A DNA stretch of 29,741 nucleotides, from contig BFEA01000102.1 of NCBI GenBank assembly GCA_003427395.1, forward strand, positions 2,486,191 to 2,515,931, given 5' to 3'. A model generated the notes under the pieces. That model was given only the letters and a program-made list of their open reading frames with translations, was not told the DNA's origin and ran no database searches. The stretch comes from Chara braunii. Its lineage: Eukaryota > Streptophyta > Charophyceae > Charales > Characeae. Of this stretch, positions 19,182 through 28,813 are shown piece after piece. Position numbers and translations under genes: made by a program. Every line of letters begins with the position of its first letter. The stretch's first letter is position 1.

Positions 19182-19451
19182 AGCTGCTACTATAGTAGTA
19201 GTGGCACTTCGGTGGCACTTTGCCCCTGCCCGGCGGGCTATCCGCTACAGCAAGCGAATTGGCGGGATAGGCGGATGGCGGCGAACGAGTTCTCGTTTTC
19301 GTTCCTCCCGCCCAATGAGCTATTGCCTGCCGAGTACTAGCGTCTGTATACATTCATTTTTAGGGTGCGTTATGTCCGGGGGAAGACGGTAGGTGAGTAC
19401 CGCGATCTCTGCTTCTACGCTTGTTCCAATCCCATAGAGCCAGTACAAGGA

Positions 19452-19545
19452 ACAAATGTATCGTAAGCGTGTTTGATGGTCCGATACGGTACACGACGAC
19501 AAATGTATGGTAAGCGTGTTTGATGGTCATATACGGTACACGTGA
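19452..19545. repeat. 47-bp tandem repeat, two copies
   Basis: Units begin with ACAAATGTAT at 19452 and 19499 and share GTAAGCGTGTTTGATGGTC and ATACGGTACACG with a few substitutions. Confidence 0.8.
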
Positions 19546-19615
19546 GAAAACCTGGTTTAATTTTAATGGCCCGATGCCGGGCACGCAGTCGCGAGATGTT
19601 GAATGCTGTATTGAA

Positions 19616-19729
19616 GCCGAAGAACGCTGAATACCGTTTATTCGAAAGAAGCGGGTAAGTCCCATGAGCTAGCCGAAGGACACTGAACGAGGTCTATTGG
19701 AAGGGAGCGGGTAAAGTCCCATGAGCGAC
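19616..19729. repeat. Imperfect tandem repeat of about 57 bp, two copies
   Basis: Both units run from GCCGAAG to GTCCCATGAGC and share AGCGGGTAA, with about 25-30% divergence. Confidence 0.6.
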
Positions 19730-19946
19730 AGAATTCTGTGTTTTTTTTCTGTGACGGCCGGCGAAGACGGGGAAGGCGGTCGGCTCGCATGTAGCCTTCT
19801 ATCTTCGGCGGGAAACTCTGGCGGATGCTGCCGCTGGTTCTCTCTCATCACTCGTTTACCCTGCCTGCGTGCCTGCTTGGCGGACTTTTGCATGAGGGCA
19901 ATGAAGAATGTGCAAGTGCGCGGCAGCCGTCCCTGTTTGTGAGGTA

Positions 19947-19948
<2 letters not shown>

Positions 19949-20030
<82 letters not shown>

Positions 20031-20046
20031 TCTTCTTCTTCTTCTT
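19949..20046. repeat. (TC)n followed by (TTC)n microsatellite
   Basis: About 78 bases of TC followed by about 18 bases of TTC. Leu/Ser and Arg/Glu reading frames through it are artefacts. Confidence 0.95.
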
Positions 20047-20124
20047 TCGCGACCTCCCTTCTCTCCCACTTCCACACGTTTCCCTCTCCTCCTTTTCCTT
20101 CGACTGTGTGTGTGTGTGTGTTTT

Positions 20125-20310
20125 GTCATGTCCGCTATACACAACTCCATAGAACGAGCATGGCTGTGCCAGACTGCTTCAGAGGACTTTCAGCGGCCCT
20201 CGTGTCTGTGTGAGTATGTACTGTCATGCGCGCTAACACAACTCCATGAAAAAGGATGGCTGTGCCCGACTGTTTCATAAGACTTTCACCGACTCATCAT
20301 GAGTGTGCGT
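20125..20310 (+). repeat. Dispersed repeat family 1, two tandem copies
   Basis: Copies start at 20125 and 20223 with GTCATGTCCGCTATACAC-like sequence, then ACTCCATGAAAAAG, TGGCTGTGCC, ACTGTTTCATAAGACTTTCA and a GTGTGCGTG-like end. Related copies lie at 20379-20396, 20470-20480, 24754-24836 and 29717-29741. Confidence 0.7.
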
Positions 20311-20312
20311 GC

Positions 20313-20408
20313 ACGCGCGCGCGCGCGTCATGCTATTTTTTTAGTGAATAGCAAATATGACAGGCGCGCGTGTGCTTAGTCATATTCGCTATACACGCGC
20401 GCGCGCGC

Positions 20409-20468
<60 letters not shown>
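20313..20468. repeat. (CG)n and (GT)n alternating purine-pyrimidine arrays around an inverted repeat
   Basis: CG runs lie at about 20313-20327 and 20394-20410, and a GT run at 20413-20468. Between them, 20344-20361 is an inverted copy (16 of 18) of 20379-20396. The array has strong Z-DNA and cruciform potential. Confidence 0.75.
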
Positions 20469-20469
<1 letters not shown>

Positions 20470-20504
20470 GTCATGTCCACATTGATTCTGTTTTGGACGG
20501 TCAC

Positions 20505-20576
20505 CAGAACAGCCCCTTTTGTACCCGGATAAGTAGATCCAAAAGTGGAATGGTTTTACCCTTTACAGTCGTCTAG
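20505..20576 (+). repeat. Dispersed repeat family 2, copy a
   Basis: The stretch from AGCCCCTTTTGTACCC through GATAAGTAGATCC to GGTTTTACCCTTTA matches 22371-22435 with scattered changes. It lies just after a (GT)n array. Confidence 0.6.
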
Positions 20577-21608
20577 CAAATTTCGTTATTTGTGTGGCTG
20601 CGCGTATGTATTTGCCGGTATGGGCCCCCCCTGGACACAGCAGCGGACTGGTGCGTTGATTTTTTCTCAAATAAAAAGCGGTTGCGTCTAACTCGATCCA
20701 GTAGGGAAGGGAACGAAGTTGAAGTCGTAAACTGCGGACAACCGTTGGCACTGTTTGCCACTGAGCGTTCAGGCAGGGTGTAGCAGAACGGTCTTTGCAT
20801 GATGTTTTTGAAACAGGCGGGGGCAAGAAAATTCTCGTCATTCCCGAGGTTGTGCTTGGACACGTGAACAAACAGTCAGAAGCAGTTCGATTTTGAGCTT
20901 CTTGTCACGATGACACGTGGCTTGGTGTGGTCCCCACTACAGGTGTTCAGCCCCAAGAAGTAACCACAAGAAGAAAACAAGAGTCCGGCGATCTGGGTAT
21001 TGCCCATGTGGCGGAATGTTACGAACATGGAACTGTTGATGAACAGATCACGAGTTCAAATCTTGAGGGAATCAGATCGATGCAATAACTGAATGGGTAG
21101 CCTGCTGGACGGCAGGTGAATTGATGAGCAAATCGGTGATTAACTGCCGAAGGATTGGAGTTTACAATTTGATGTGGCTTTTGCAATCTCTAGGAATAGA
21201 ATGTGAACAGGTTTTGGAAATTTAGATCTTGTAGATGGGCATGAATTTGACGGGACAACCAGTTAGGATCATCCGTCCACCCATTGTCAAAACTGATGGC
21301 GGCGTGTGAAACATAGGGGCTGGAGTATCAAGTCATCGATCAATGGCCGTGAAAGAGGAAGGCGAAGGAAATGTTGGGACCGCTGAGAGGAGAGAGAAGA
21401 GGAGCATGGGAGTGGAGAGGAGAGAGCGGAGAGAAGGAGATTTTGAAGGAAACGAGAGCAGATCGGGCATAACAGGAAGGTCAAGGGATGGAAAGGCATT
21501 TAGAAGGGAGCGGGGGGAATGTGTTGTTGGTGGTTGATGACCTTGTGAACATACCATGGGATGACAACGGTATGGGGGAGAGAGGGGGGGGGGGGTGGGA
21601 GAGGGGGG
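20577..21608. other. Non-coding stretch
   Basis: I see no supported gene. At 21011-21075 there is a weak tRNA-like pattern: A-box-like TGGCGGAATG, arm CTGTT/AACAG and B-box-like GAGTTCAAATC. The acceptor stem does not pair. G/A-rich sequence fills 21350-21600. Confidence 0.45.
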
Positions 21609-21823
21609 GGGAGTGGGAGATGGAGGAGCTCTTTCTGGCGTATGATGTTTCCTTCTTGGACATTGCACAGTGACTACTTGGGTCACAGGCTTGGAAATGG
21701 GGGGTATTTCATCACGTGGAGGGGAGTGGAAGATGGAAGAGCTTGTTCTGGTGTATGATGTTTCCCTTTTGGTCGTTGCGCAGGGACTACTTGGGTCACG
21801 GGCTTGGAAATGGGGCCTTTTTT
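21609..21823. repeat. 113-bp tandem repeat, two copies
   Basis: TATGATGTTTCC occurs at 21641 and 21754, and ACTACTTGGGTCAC and GGCTTGGAAATGGGG follow in both copies at the same spacing. Confidence 0.75.
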
Positions 21824-21853
21824 TTTTTTTTTTTTTTTTGATGGGGCCTTTTT
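21810..21853 (-). repeat. Poly(A)-like insert with ATGGGGCC direct repeats
   Basis: ATGGGGCC followed by T22, then G and a second ATGGGGCC followed by T6. It resembles a poly(A) tail inserted with a target duplication. Confidence 0.5.
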
Positions 21854-22262
21854 TAATTACTTGGTAGTATCCCTCTGAGCTTCATGCATGTCCTTTCCCG
21901 AGTGATTAATAAATCCCACTCGCAGGGGTTAATTCGGTGCAGAGATAATTGCGACGTCAGCAATCTGCTTTGTCTGGTGATTGTTTGTCACTCACGCCAG
22001 CCATTGCCAACTGTGGCATCAGCTGTGGCATAGCACCACCTGTTTTCACAGACCACCGCTTTTTAATATGTTTTGGAAATGCCAGTCTCTATTTATATTC
22101 TGGGGAGGTATCCCGTGCGATTAACACCGGCAAGTTAAAAGAGATTACAAGAGCGCGCCAAAGGCTAAGAAAACAAGCCAAGGGTGGTAAAGAAAAGCTG
22201 AAAGACGTCTCCAAGTACCCTGACACTACGTAGCCTTTAGCGTACCCCTAACTATTCCGTGA
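21854..22262. other. Stretch without a supported gene
   Basis: A frame at about 21949-22233 has protein-like composition, ending in a Lys/Arg-rich segment (KGGKEKLKDVSKYP). It lacks a clear start, splice sites or known similarity, so it is at most an exon remnant. Confidence 0.3.
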
Positions 22263-22289
22263 TGTGTGTGTGTGTGTGTGTGTGTGTGN

Positions 22290-22357
<68 letters not shown>
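22263..22357. repeat. (GT)n microsatellite
   Basis: About 95 bases of GT with one N at 22289. Family 2 repeats follow directly. Confidence 0.95.
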
Positions 22358-22360
<3 letters not shown>

Positions 22361-22530
22361 AGTCTCCACAAGTCCCTTTTCCACCCAGATGAGTGGATCG
22401 AAAATTGAAGCAGTTTTACCTCTATATAGCAGTCAATGAAGCACACTGAATCACATTAAAGATGAGCAAATCCAACATTGAAACAGTTTTGCCTCTATAG
22501 TACAACATGAAGCACAGTAAATCCGTTACA
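22361..22530 (+). repeat. Dispersed repeat family 2, copies b and c
   Basis: Copy b (from about 22361) and copy c (from about 22461) share GATGAG, GGATCGAAAATTGAAGCAG, TTTTACCTCTATA and GAAGCACA. They are tandem and about 80% alike. Confidence 0.6.
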
Positions 22531-23550
22531 TGGCATTTCCCTTGTAGATTCCTTTCTTTGCTATCTTGACTTTGGCTTCCTTCTCCCCTTTTACTGTGCC
22601 TCTAAACATAGAAGGCTTGCTAGGTTGATTATGGTTGAGTGCAAGCTACCCGATGGCACCCCTGTATGGCATAATGGCCCACTTGCACGCTATGAAAGGA
22701 GGCAGTGTAAAGGGGGAGGTGTACTCCTGTTCGTTTTTCGTCATATCTGCAGTTTATATTTTGTCTCTTCTCTTTATGATGCTCATTCGTACAACTAGAG
22801 AGAGAAAGGAACGGGGTAGGGGGTGGAAGGGGGTGGAAGGGGGGCCCGGGGGAGGGGAAAGGGGAAGAGGCGGGAAGTGGAGAAAGAGGAACAGAAATGA
22901 AAGAAAGACAAACTCCACAGGACTCTACAGGGTTCTCGATGCTCACGGCTGGAGCATGCGACTATAAAATGAGACGAGGGGTTAGTCAGTGTTGGGGTTG
23001 CAGGCGATTTTGAGTTGAGCAGAAGCCGTTGCCTAGGGCAAGTGGCCACCGCTACAGATCGGACAGGACCGGTTTGGGTGTGGACCGTGGAAGTACCACG
23101 TCCAATTCTTGCAGTTGCAGCTGCTGCATGGAATGGCATGACGTAGACTGATGTCACGGTACATGCATGCATGCTAGGAACACGGAGTCACACGGACCGC
23201 AGATGTACAGGCATTACCGTTCCAGCCCCTGTCTACAAATATGGGACAGGAGCATCTTTGCATGTGTTCTCAGATGAAATAGATTATGCTCATGTGAGGG
23301 AGCTCCACATGAGTGCAGTGTTGACTGTCATCATATGCATGAAAACGAAGACTTGGATGGACTTTGCCTTGATGATCCTCAGGGCACACGAATCACATGC
23401 TACCGTAGTCGAATCTCAGGTGCGGCCATCACAGCACAGAGCGGCATTGAGCACGTCTCTTTGGTATCAGCAGCCGATATTCCCTGGCTATGGGCAGGCA
23501 GTGACCGGGGGGGGGGAGAGAGGGGGGGGGCGCGCTGCTGATCCGAAGTA
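22531..23550. other. Non-coding stretch with G-rich blocks
   Basis: No gene is supported. Strong G-runs at about 22812-22870 and 23507-23531 could form G-quadruplexes. Confidence 0.5.
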
Positions 23551-24636
23551 AGGGTGTTTAGCTGTTGGAAGATCTGGTCTGCAACAACAGCTCGCCATGG
23601 CGGCGATATTTTTTCAGTACAGTGCACCGTAGGTAGTTCATTTGAGAGTCGATTTTCCACCTCAGGCTGCTGTGTCTGTTGCTCGTCTGGCTACGGGCGA
23701 AGGAGATCTGACTACGGGTGCAGCAGGTGTATGCGCAATTCTGCATGTGCGACATGAACTGAGAGGATGTGACAGGGATAGTCCATGCAGCAGAGACACA
23801 TACTTTTTTTTTTTTTTTTTTTTTAGACATACTTTCCAAGACAGCTTCCTGGAGAGATTGACGACACGTGAGATGTTGTTGACATGCCAGCAGGAAAGCA
23901 GGCTGACGTTCGCAGCTATTTAAACCACCAGTACTTCCTAAAGTCGTGCCCCTTAACAAGCCACAATTTTAGGAAATGTACGGGCCACTACAGGGGTGCC
24001 CAAGTTCATCCGAGTAGAAACGTTTCTACTTTATTCTTTCCCGTGGCGGATAGCTGGGCCAAGTACTGGTGGTTTAAGCATATGGCATGTCGAGGCCAAA
24101 AAGGCATATTCGGGCAAGTAAAGTAGTAAAGGGGTGGGGTGGCGGGGGATGAGTGCGAGACTGCGGTTCACAGTTTTTGTGGCAGAGGACGAGAGTGACC
24201 ATCCTTTCTTGACGATCGAAGCAGAGATTATGTCTTGTGCATGCTAACCAAACTGTAGCTGTGTGAAGACACAATGGCATGGCACAACTGCCGTCCTCTG
24301 GAGGGGACCCTTCACTATTGGTTTGCAGAATCTGTCCGATCTACACAGGTAAGGGACGCTGTCTGGCCATGTTCAGGGGAGGGGAAGGGATCGGGATGAT
24401 TGTTCTCAGGAGGCTGTAGAGCTTGCGAGTAGTGTACATCCACTTACTATTCCTGATTGACCAGCCAGACAGAGTGAGGTTCTGCCACTCTGTGATCGAA
24501 ACAGGTATTATTTCCCACCGTGTGCACCCTGCCGCCATAGTCCCACAAGGCCCATGAGTTATCTGCTAAGGTAACAGCACTGAAATGCCCCGGATGATGC
24601 AGGATGTACGCACGAATATTCGGGTCCATGTCTGGC

Positions 24637-24638
<2 letters not shown>
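23551..24638. other. Non-coding stretch with a poly(T) tract
   Basis: No gene is supported. T21 at 23804-23824 is flanked by ACATACTTT on both sides (left copy from about 23798, right copy from 23827). Confidence 0.5.
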
Positions 24639-24675
<37 letters not shown>

Positions 24676-24693
24676 TGTGTATATGTGCGTGCG

Positions 24694-24752
<59 letters not shown>
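24639..24752. repeat. (GT)n microsatellite, interrupted
   Basis: GT with occasional GC and AT steps. Family 1 repeat copy c follows immediately. Confidence 0.95.
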
Positions 24753-24753
<1 letters not shown>

Positions 24754-24836
24754 GTCATATTCGCTGTACACTCAAAAAAAGCATGACTGTGCCGAACAGA
24801 CTGTTTCGTCGGACTTTCACCTACTCATCAGGAGGA
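24754..24836 (+). repeat. Dispersed repeat family 1, copy c
   Basis: GTCATATTCGCTGTACAC, GCATGACTGTGCC, ACTGTTTCGTCGGAC and TTTCACCTACTCATCA align in order with the copies at 20125 and 20223. Confidence 0.7.
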
Positions 24837-24840
24837 TGAA

Positions 24841-24862
24841 CCTGGACAGACGCCTGTCCAGG
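24841..24862. repeat. Short perfect hairpin
   Basis: CCTGGACAG pairs with CTGTCCAGG across a four-base loop (ACGC). There is no T-run after it and no known role. Confidence 0.5.
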
Positions 24863-25027
24863 ATTAATTTGACTGATGATGGATAAGGACTCACCACATC
24901 GCCCAGAGTTGGCGACACCCATCAGTGAGAGAGAAAAGTGGTCGACTTTACTCACACCAACCTTGCAATCCTAGCAGACTGTCGGGGGTTCAAACCCCTG
25001 ACAAGAACGGCAGTAAGTCTGAGAAAC

Positions 25028-25061
<34 letters not shown>

Positions 25062-25241
25062 CAGCATTACTCTAAGATGCGGATCTATCCTTTGCATTTA
25101 ATGAGACCAGCCTGAAACAAAGTGAACTCGGTTTGATCGTTGCCCGGGTGCTTTTGTGATGTCCTCGCTGTTGTGCTGATAGGAGTGCAGGATCTTAGCC
25201 CAAGACGTCGAAGTGAATTGGTTATCACAAAGAGAGTACTG
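24863..25241. other. Non-coding stretch upstream of a candidate gene
   Basis: It contains a T-arm-like hairpin (GGGGG-TTCAAAC-CCCT at about 24986-25001) and a (GT)n array at about 25029-25060. The frame of the downstream ORF is open from about 25140 but without an ATG. Confidence 0.45.
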
Positions 25242-26669
25242 ATGGCGGGGGAGACATGTAGGTTGGCTGAAGACACACCGTGGGTCGTTGGAGGAATGGA
25301 TGGCTTATGTCTCTCGGACACAAGTGTGTCTGATACCGAGCACAGCACTTTCGATGCAGATGCTGAGCCCCCACGTGGTAATATGTGCTATGCTCTTGCC
25401 AGCAACGCTTATCTTGACACGATCTATGTGAGCGACTGTGATGGACCATTAGGCAGCCTTGGCCGCTGTCCAGTCACAAGCTGCTTTTGCTACAATTGCT
25501 GCCAGAGCAACATGCCACCTGTGTCCGACGAAATGTCTGTAAGCGTTTCTTCCTCCAGCAGTCAGACGAGGGAGGCTAGGGCTAGGAGGAGGAGGAGGAT
25601 GAGAGGGGCGAAGGTGAAAAGAGAGAAGCATCGAGAGGGTACTGCTGCTGATGACGGTGGGAAGCTTTCTGGGACTGGTGTTGTTTCCAGTGAGCATGTG
25701 CGCAGCGCGTCCGTCGACATGGGAAATGATAATTCTGAGGTCCGCGTGCGCGGTGGTACTTGGTGCCCCTCAGAAGCATACCCTAGCGCCGACCAGTGCT
25801 CAAGGGATACCGACACAGCGTCGATGACGAACGACTCCTCTGCATCGTTCTCGTCTGCGTCTTCTTCCATCAGTCTCAGGTCAGACTTTGTTCCTACCCC
25901 CCCCCTTAGATCCGGGTACATGGGTGGGGGTCCTACCCCCCCTGGTTCAGGGTACATGGGTGGGGGTCCGATCCCCCCTAGTTTAGGGTACATGGGTGGG
26001 GGCTGCTGTGTTGTGGACGATTCTTTCATGCTGTCTAGCTCAGAGTACGATTCTGAGGCAGAGTTGGGAAGTGTGGATATTGCGACCTCACGCCTAACGT
26101 TCCCTGAAGGGCTGCAGGGTATTGCCGATACAGCCCATCTGCAGGACGAGGAGGAGGAATCTGAGACTCAGACACATGGTCGTCAGGTCTTAACGGTGCG
26201 GGAAGAGAGGCGGCTTGCAGGTGTGGTGTGGCATAGCAGCTGGATGTGGAACACAGTCATCTCGGTGTTCTTGACTGCGGCGGGTGCATTTTTGACCGGT
26301 GGAGGCATCAAATTGAAGGTTGGTAGTAGATTACCATCCGTTTATCAACGAGACGAGGTCCCAAGGCTGAAGCTGCCAGCTGAGGGAGAGCGAAGGTATC
26401 GGATCCAGTACAGGGTGGCTCTAAATGGGCACCTTGTGATGGAAAAGGTGCCCCTGGATGCTCCTCGACCAAGTGAAGGAGAAGGAGAAGAAGAGAGTGT
26501 GGAGGGGAATGGTAGACAGTATTTGACTGACTTGGATGATATCGGCAGCAGTGACGTTCGGGATGCCGGGTTGGTTGGGGAACGAGGTTCTGCCAACGAA
26601 GTCGGCTTGTGGAGGGGTAATGGTGGTCCTGACCTGGACTCAAATAATGATATGCTGCAAATTGAGTAA
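25242..26669 (+). CDS. Candidate host protein exon, unknown single-pass membrane protein
   Basis: This frame of 475 codons starts at the first ATG (25242, MAGETCRLAED) and ends at TAA 26667. I do not recognise the family. Visible parts: a Cys-rich patch CPVTSCFCYNCC (about residues 84-95); a basic, nuclear-signal-like patch ARARRRRRMRGAKVKREKHR (about 120-140); Ser-rich linkers; a 12-residue repeat GYMGGGPTPPGS (2.6 copies); an acidic patch; one hydrophobic segment VISVFLTAAGAFLTGGGI (about 338-355); and a C-terminal region with YRIQYRVALNGHLV and acidic Glu-rich stretches. The length of the open frame and sense-like composition support coding. Flanking exons may exist, since the frame is open upstream to 25140. 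Expression evidence is lacking. Confidence 0.5.
   Translation: MAGETCRLAEDTPWVVGGMDGLCLSDTSVSDTEHSTFDADAEPPRGNMCYALASNAYLDTIYVSDCDGPLGSLGRCPVTSCFCYNCCQSNMPPVSDEMSVSVSSSSSQTREARARRRRRMRGAKVKREKHREGTAADDGGKLSGTGVVSSEHVRSASVDMGNDNSEVRVRGGTWCPSEAYPSADQCSRDTDTASMTNDSSASFSSASSSISLRSDFVPTPPLRSGYMGGGPTPPGSGYMGGGPIPPSLGYMGGGCCVVDDSFMLSSSEYDSEAELGSVDIATSRLTFPEGLQGIADTAHLQDEEEESETQTHGRQVLTVREERRLAGVVWHSSWMWNTVISVFLTAAGAFLTGGGIKLKVGSRLPSVYQRDEVPRLKLPAEGERRYRIQYRVALNGHLVMEKVPLDAPRPSEGEGEEESVEGNGRQYLTDLDDIGSSDVRDAGLVGERGSANEVGLWRGNGGPDLDSNNDMLQIE
25914..26004 (+). repeat. 36-bp in-frame tandem repeat
   Basis: GGGTACATGGGTGGGGG recurs at 25914, 25950 and 25986, exactly 36 bases apart, encoding 12-residue units. 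The frame is preserved across the copies. Confidence 0.85.
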
Positions 26670-26773
26670 GGTTGCTATTGATAATGTGTCCTCTTTTGGT
26701 TCTTGATGCTCTGGTATGGCAGATGATGATGCTTGTTGTGAAATGTGTTTATTGTGTGGTCATGCTTTGACAC

Positions 26774-26776
<3 letters not shown>

Positions 26777-26822
<46 letters not shown>

Positions 26823-26823
26823 N

Positions 26824-26881
<58 letters not shown>
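26777..26881. repeat. (GA)n microsatellite
   Basis: About 105 bases of GA with one N at 26823. Confidence 0.95.
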
Positions 26882-26883
<2 letters not shown>

Positions 26884-27315
26884 TTGTTGTACGGTGTAGG
26901 TGGATCTTGTTAATAGCATTTGAATTTGTAACACTCAGGACTTAATTTTGCACTGGATGATTTTTTTTTCATTTTTAATCATGATTTAATAGATTTGTAG
27001 ATTCGTGGAGATACAGCAAGTAGATCGCGATGGTGAAAGCTTCTCTGTTTCCTGTTGAGAAATCGATTGGCCCTTACATGGTCTCAAGCGTTCGGAATTG
27101 ATTTGGATTTGATGCACATGCCAAATAACAGCTGCAAAAGAGAGGTGACTGCCTTCGTCCTGATTTGTTGGTATTGGAGTCATTTTATTTTTAGCTCCTA
27201 GTACCCTTTTGATCTCGGAGTCCCTTCCCTGCTCCTGGGCCGCTGTGCGGGCTCATGGGGTTCATGGGAGGGTAGGGTTACCATTCGTGCAAGTTTTGCA
27301 GTGTTCATCGACGAG

Positions 27316-27317
<2 letters not shown>
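26882..27317. other. Non-coding stretch
   Basis: I see no gene or structured feature beyond short T-tracts. Confidence 0.5.

Positions 27318-27392
<75 letters not shown>
27318..27392. repeat. (GA)n microsatellite
   Basis: An uninterrupted GA run of about 75 bases. Confidence 0.95.
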
Positions 27393-27394
<2 letters not shown>

Positions 27395-27825
27395 ATGGTG
27401 AAGGCATAGCCTTACCCGATCAGTAATGGTGAATGGTCGAGGTTCCTGTCGGCGAAGATTTGACTTTGGTGACTGTCTGTGCGATATCTGCGTATCGTTT
27501 GGGAATCGAATTGCATTCGAACGATTCAAACAAACGGGGTTTTCAGGATGCCATGGACGCCATTAGTGAGAGCGAGGAGGCTAAGTACATATAGCTGTGC
27601 ACAGGCATGACGAGTCTCTTGCTGGAGAGGAGGGGGGGAGGGGGGGGGGCGCTGCTAGAGTGTCTGAGCGGTTAGGGATCATGCTTGGTGTTTCTTGTGG
27701 TTTAAGGTTTAGTACTCAATTGATTAGAACTTCAAAATTCTTTTATTGATGATGTGCTTGTTAGTCTTGTTTGATCACTCATCTTAACCGAAGGAGGGTA
27801 TTTTTTGGTAGAACAGGAGGATGAG
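27393..27825. other. Non-coding stretch
   Basis: No gene is supported. A G-rich run lies at about 27628-27651, next to a lone A-box-like TGTCTGAGCGGTTAGG (27660) with no convincing B box. Confidence 0.45.
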
Positions 27826-27907
27826 GGAGAAAAAAGGAGCATGGAGGAGACTAAAGGAGCATAGGGGGAGGAAAAACGAGCATAGGGGGAGGAAAAAGGA
27901 ACATGGG
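27826..27907. repeat. Minisatellite of about 21 bp, four units
   Basis: Units of the form AAAAGGAGCATAGGGGGAGG with small changes. Confidence 0.8.
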
Positions 27908-28170
27908 GGTGGAAAGTAGTGTGTGTGGGATGAGTGATTGCGACCCGTTTGACTTGTTGTGGTGTGATGACCGTGAGCCTTCGAGAAGGAGATCATGGTT
28001 GACGATGCACACGTGTCATATAGATAGATGGTGGGTTTTCTGTTGACGAACGCAGTTATTGATAACGAGTGTTCGTTCCTTAATCGTCGTCTTGGGTGGT
28101 CGGCGCACAGTTGGTGGTCCCCACACCCTCGGATGAACCGTTGATCTGCTGCTAAGTCATCATCTTTTCA
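27908..28170. other. Non-coding stretch
   Basis: Nothing recognisable. Confidence 0.45.
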
Positions 28171-28287
28171 TCAGGACATCGTTTCGAGGAGCGATTGCTG
28201 GTGGGTGTGGAGGTGGTGATTGTGGAGGTGGTTGTTGTGGAGGTGGTGGGGTTGTATTTCTGGCTCAGAACTTCAGGAGCGATTGAT
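28171..28287 (+). CDS. Speculative terminal exon with Gly/Cys-rich tail
   Basis: A pyrimidine-rich CATCATCTTTTCATCAG resembles a 3' splice site. The following frame (about 28176 to the TGA near 28285) reads TSFRGAIAGG, then CGGGDCGGGCCGGGG, then VVFLAQNFRSD. Gly/Cys-rich tails like this occur at the ends of many plant proteins. The alternative is a simple GGTGGTTGTGGA repeat with no coding role. No upstream exons could be linked. Confidence 0.2.
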
Positions 28288-28754
28288 TACCAATCCTCCT
28301 GAGCAACTGGAGGTTGGTGGGGGCTTTTGGAGTAGAGAAGAAGGAAACAAGGAAGCGACAACTTGAGTGACTTTGAATAGTATCCGACTGCAAGAGGAGA
28401 GCTGTTCCTCTTATAGAGTGTGTCACAACGTGTGGCACTCCGTTTGTTTTTTAGAGTTTGGCAGAGAGTCGAGTGCCAGAGAGTGTTCTGTGCTATCAGA
28501 GAAGAGTTAGGAGTCCTCTCCCAGCTTACACCCCAAAGCTTGTCGGGTTGTCCCCTTGCTGTGTACCTCATGCTGCACGACGCCATCCTTTGTCTTGGGA
28601 GTACGTGTGTGAAAGATTGCAAACAGAATGTAGGTTGGTGAAATGGATGCTCAGCACCTGAGTGCGCACCCGCACCCGCCACTTGCTCAGCTCCCCCACC
28701 TACACCCACAGCTGGAGTGCGTGGATGCACACACACAGAGACAGAGACAGAGAC

Positions 28755-28756
<2 letters not shown>
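28288..28756. other. Non-coding stretch
   Basis: Open frames at 28420-28661 have no known similarity or gene signals. Confidence 0.4.

Positions 28757-28812
<56 letters not shown>
28757..28812. repeat. (GA)n microsatellite
   Basis: About 56 bases of GA, preceded by CACACACAGAGACAGAGA. Confidence 0.95.

Positions 28813-28813
<1 letters not shown>

Noticed and set aside
19848-20280. Leu/Ser, Arg/Glu and Thr/His or Cys/Val frames over microsatellites (also near 22252, 24447-24886, 26745, 27198-27529, 28287)
   Set aside because: Simple repeats translated in open frames; no gene signals.
21949-22233. 94-codon frame with Lys-rich end
   Set aside because: Composition is protein-like, but start, splice sites and similarity are missing.
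23171-23551. 126-codon frame
   Set aside because: It ends in a G-run, has no known similarity, and competing frames are equally open.
24975-25010. B-box or T-arm-like GGGGGTTCAAACCCCT
   Set aside because: Only a T arm is visible; no A box or acceptor stem at the right spacing.
27660-27725. A-box-like TGTCTGAGCGGTTAGG
   Set aside because: No convincing B box or cloverleaf downstream.
27826-27907. Minisatellite read as a Phe/Leu/Pro-rich membrane protein on the minus strand
   Set aside because: The frame follows the 21-bp repeat and has no gene context.
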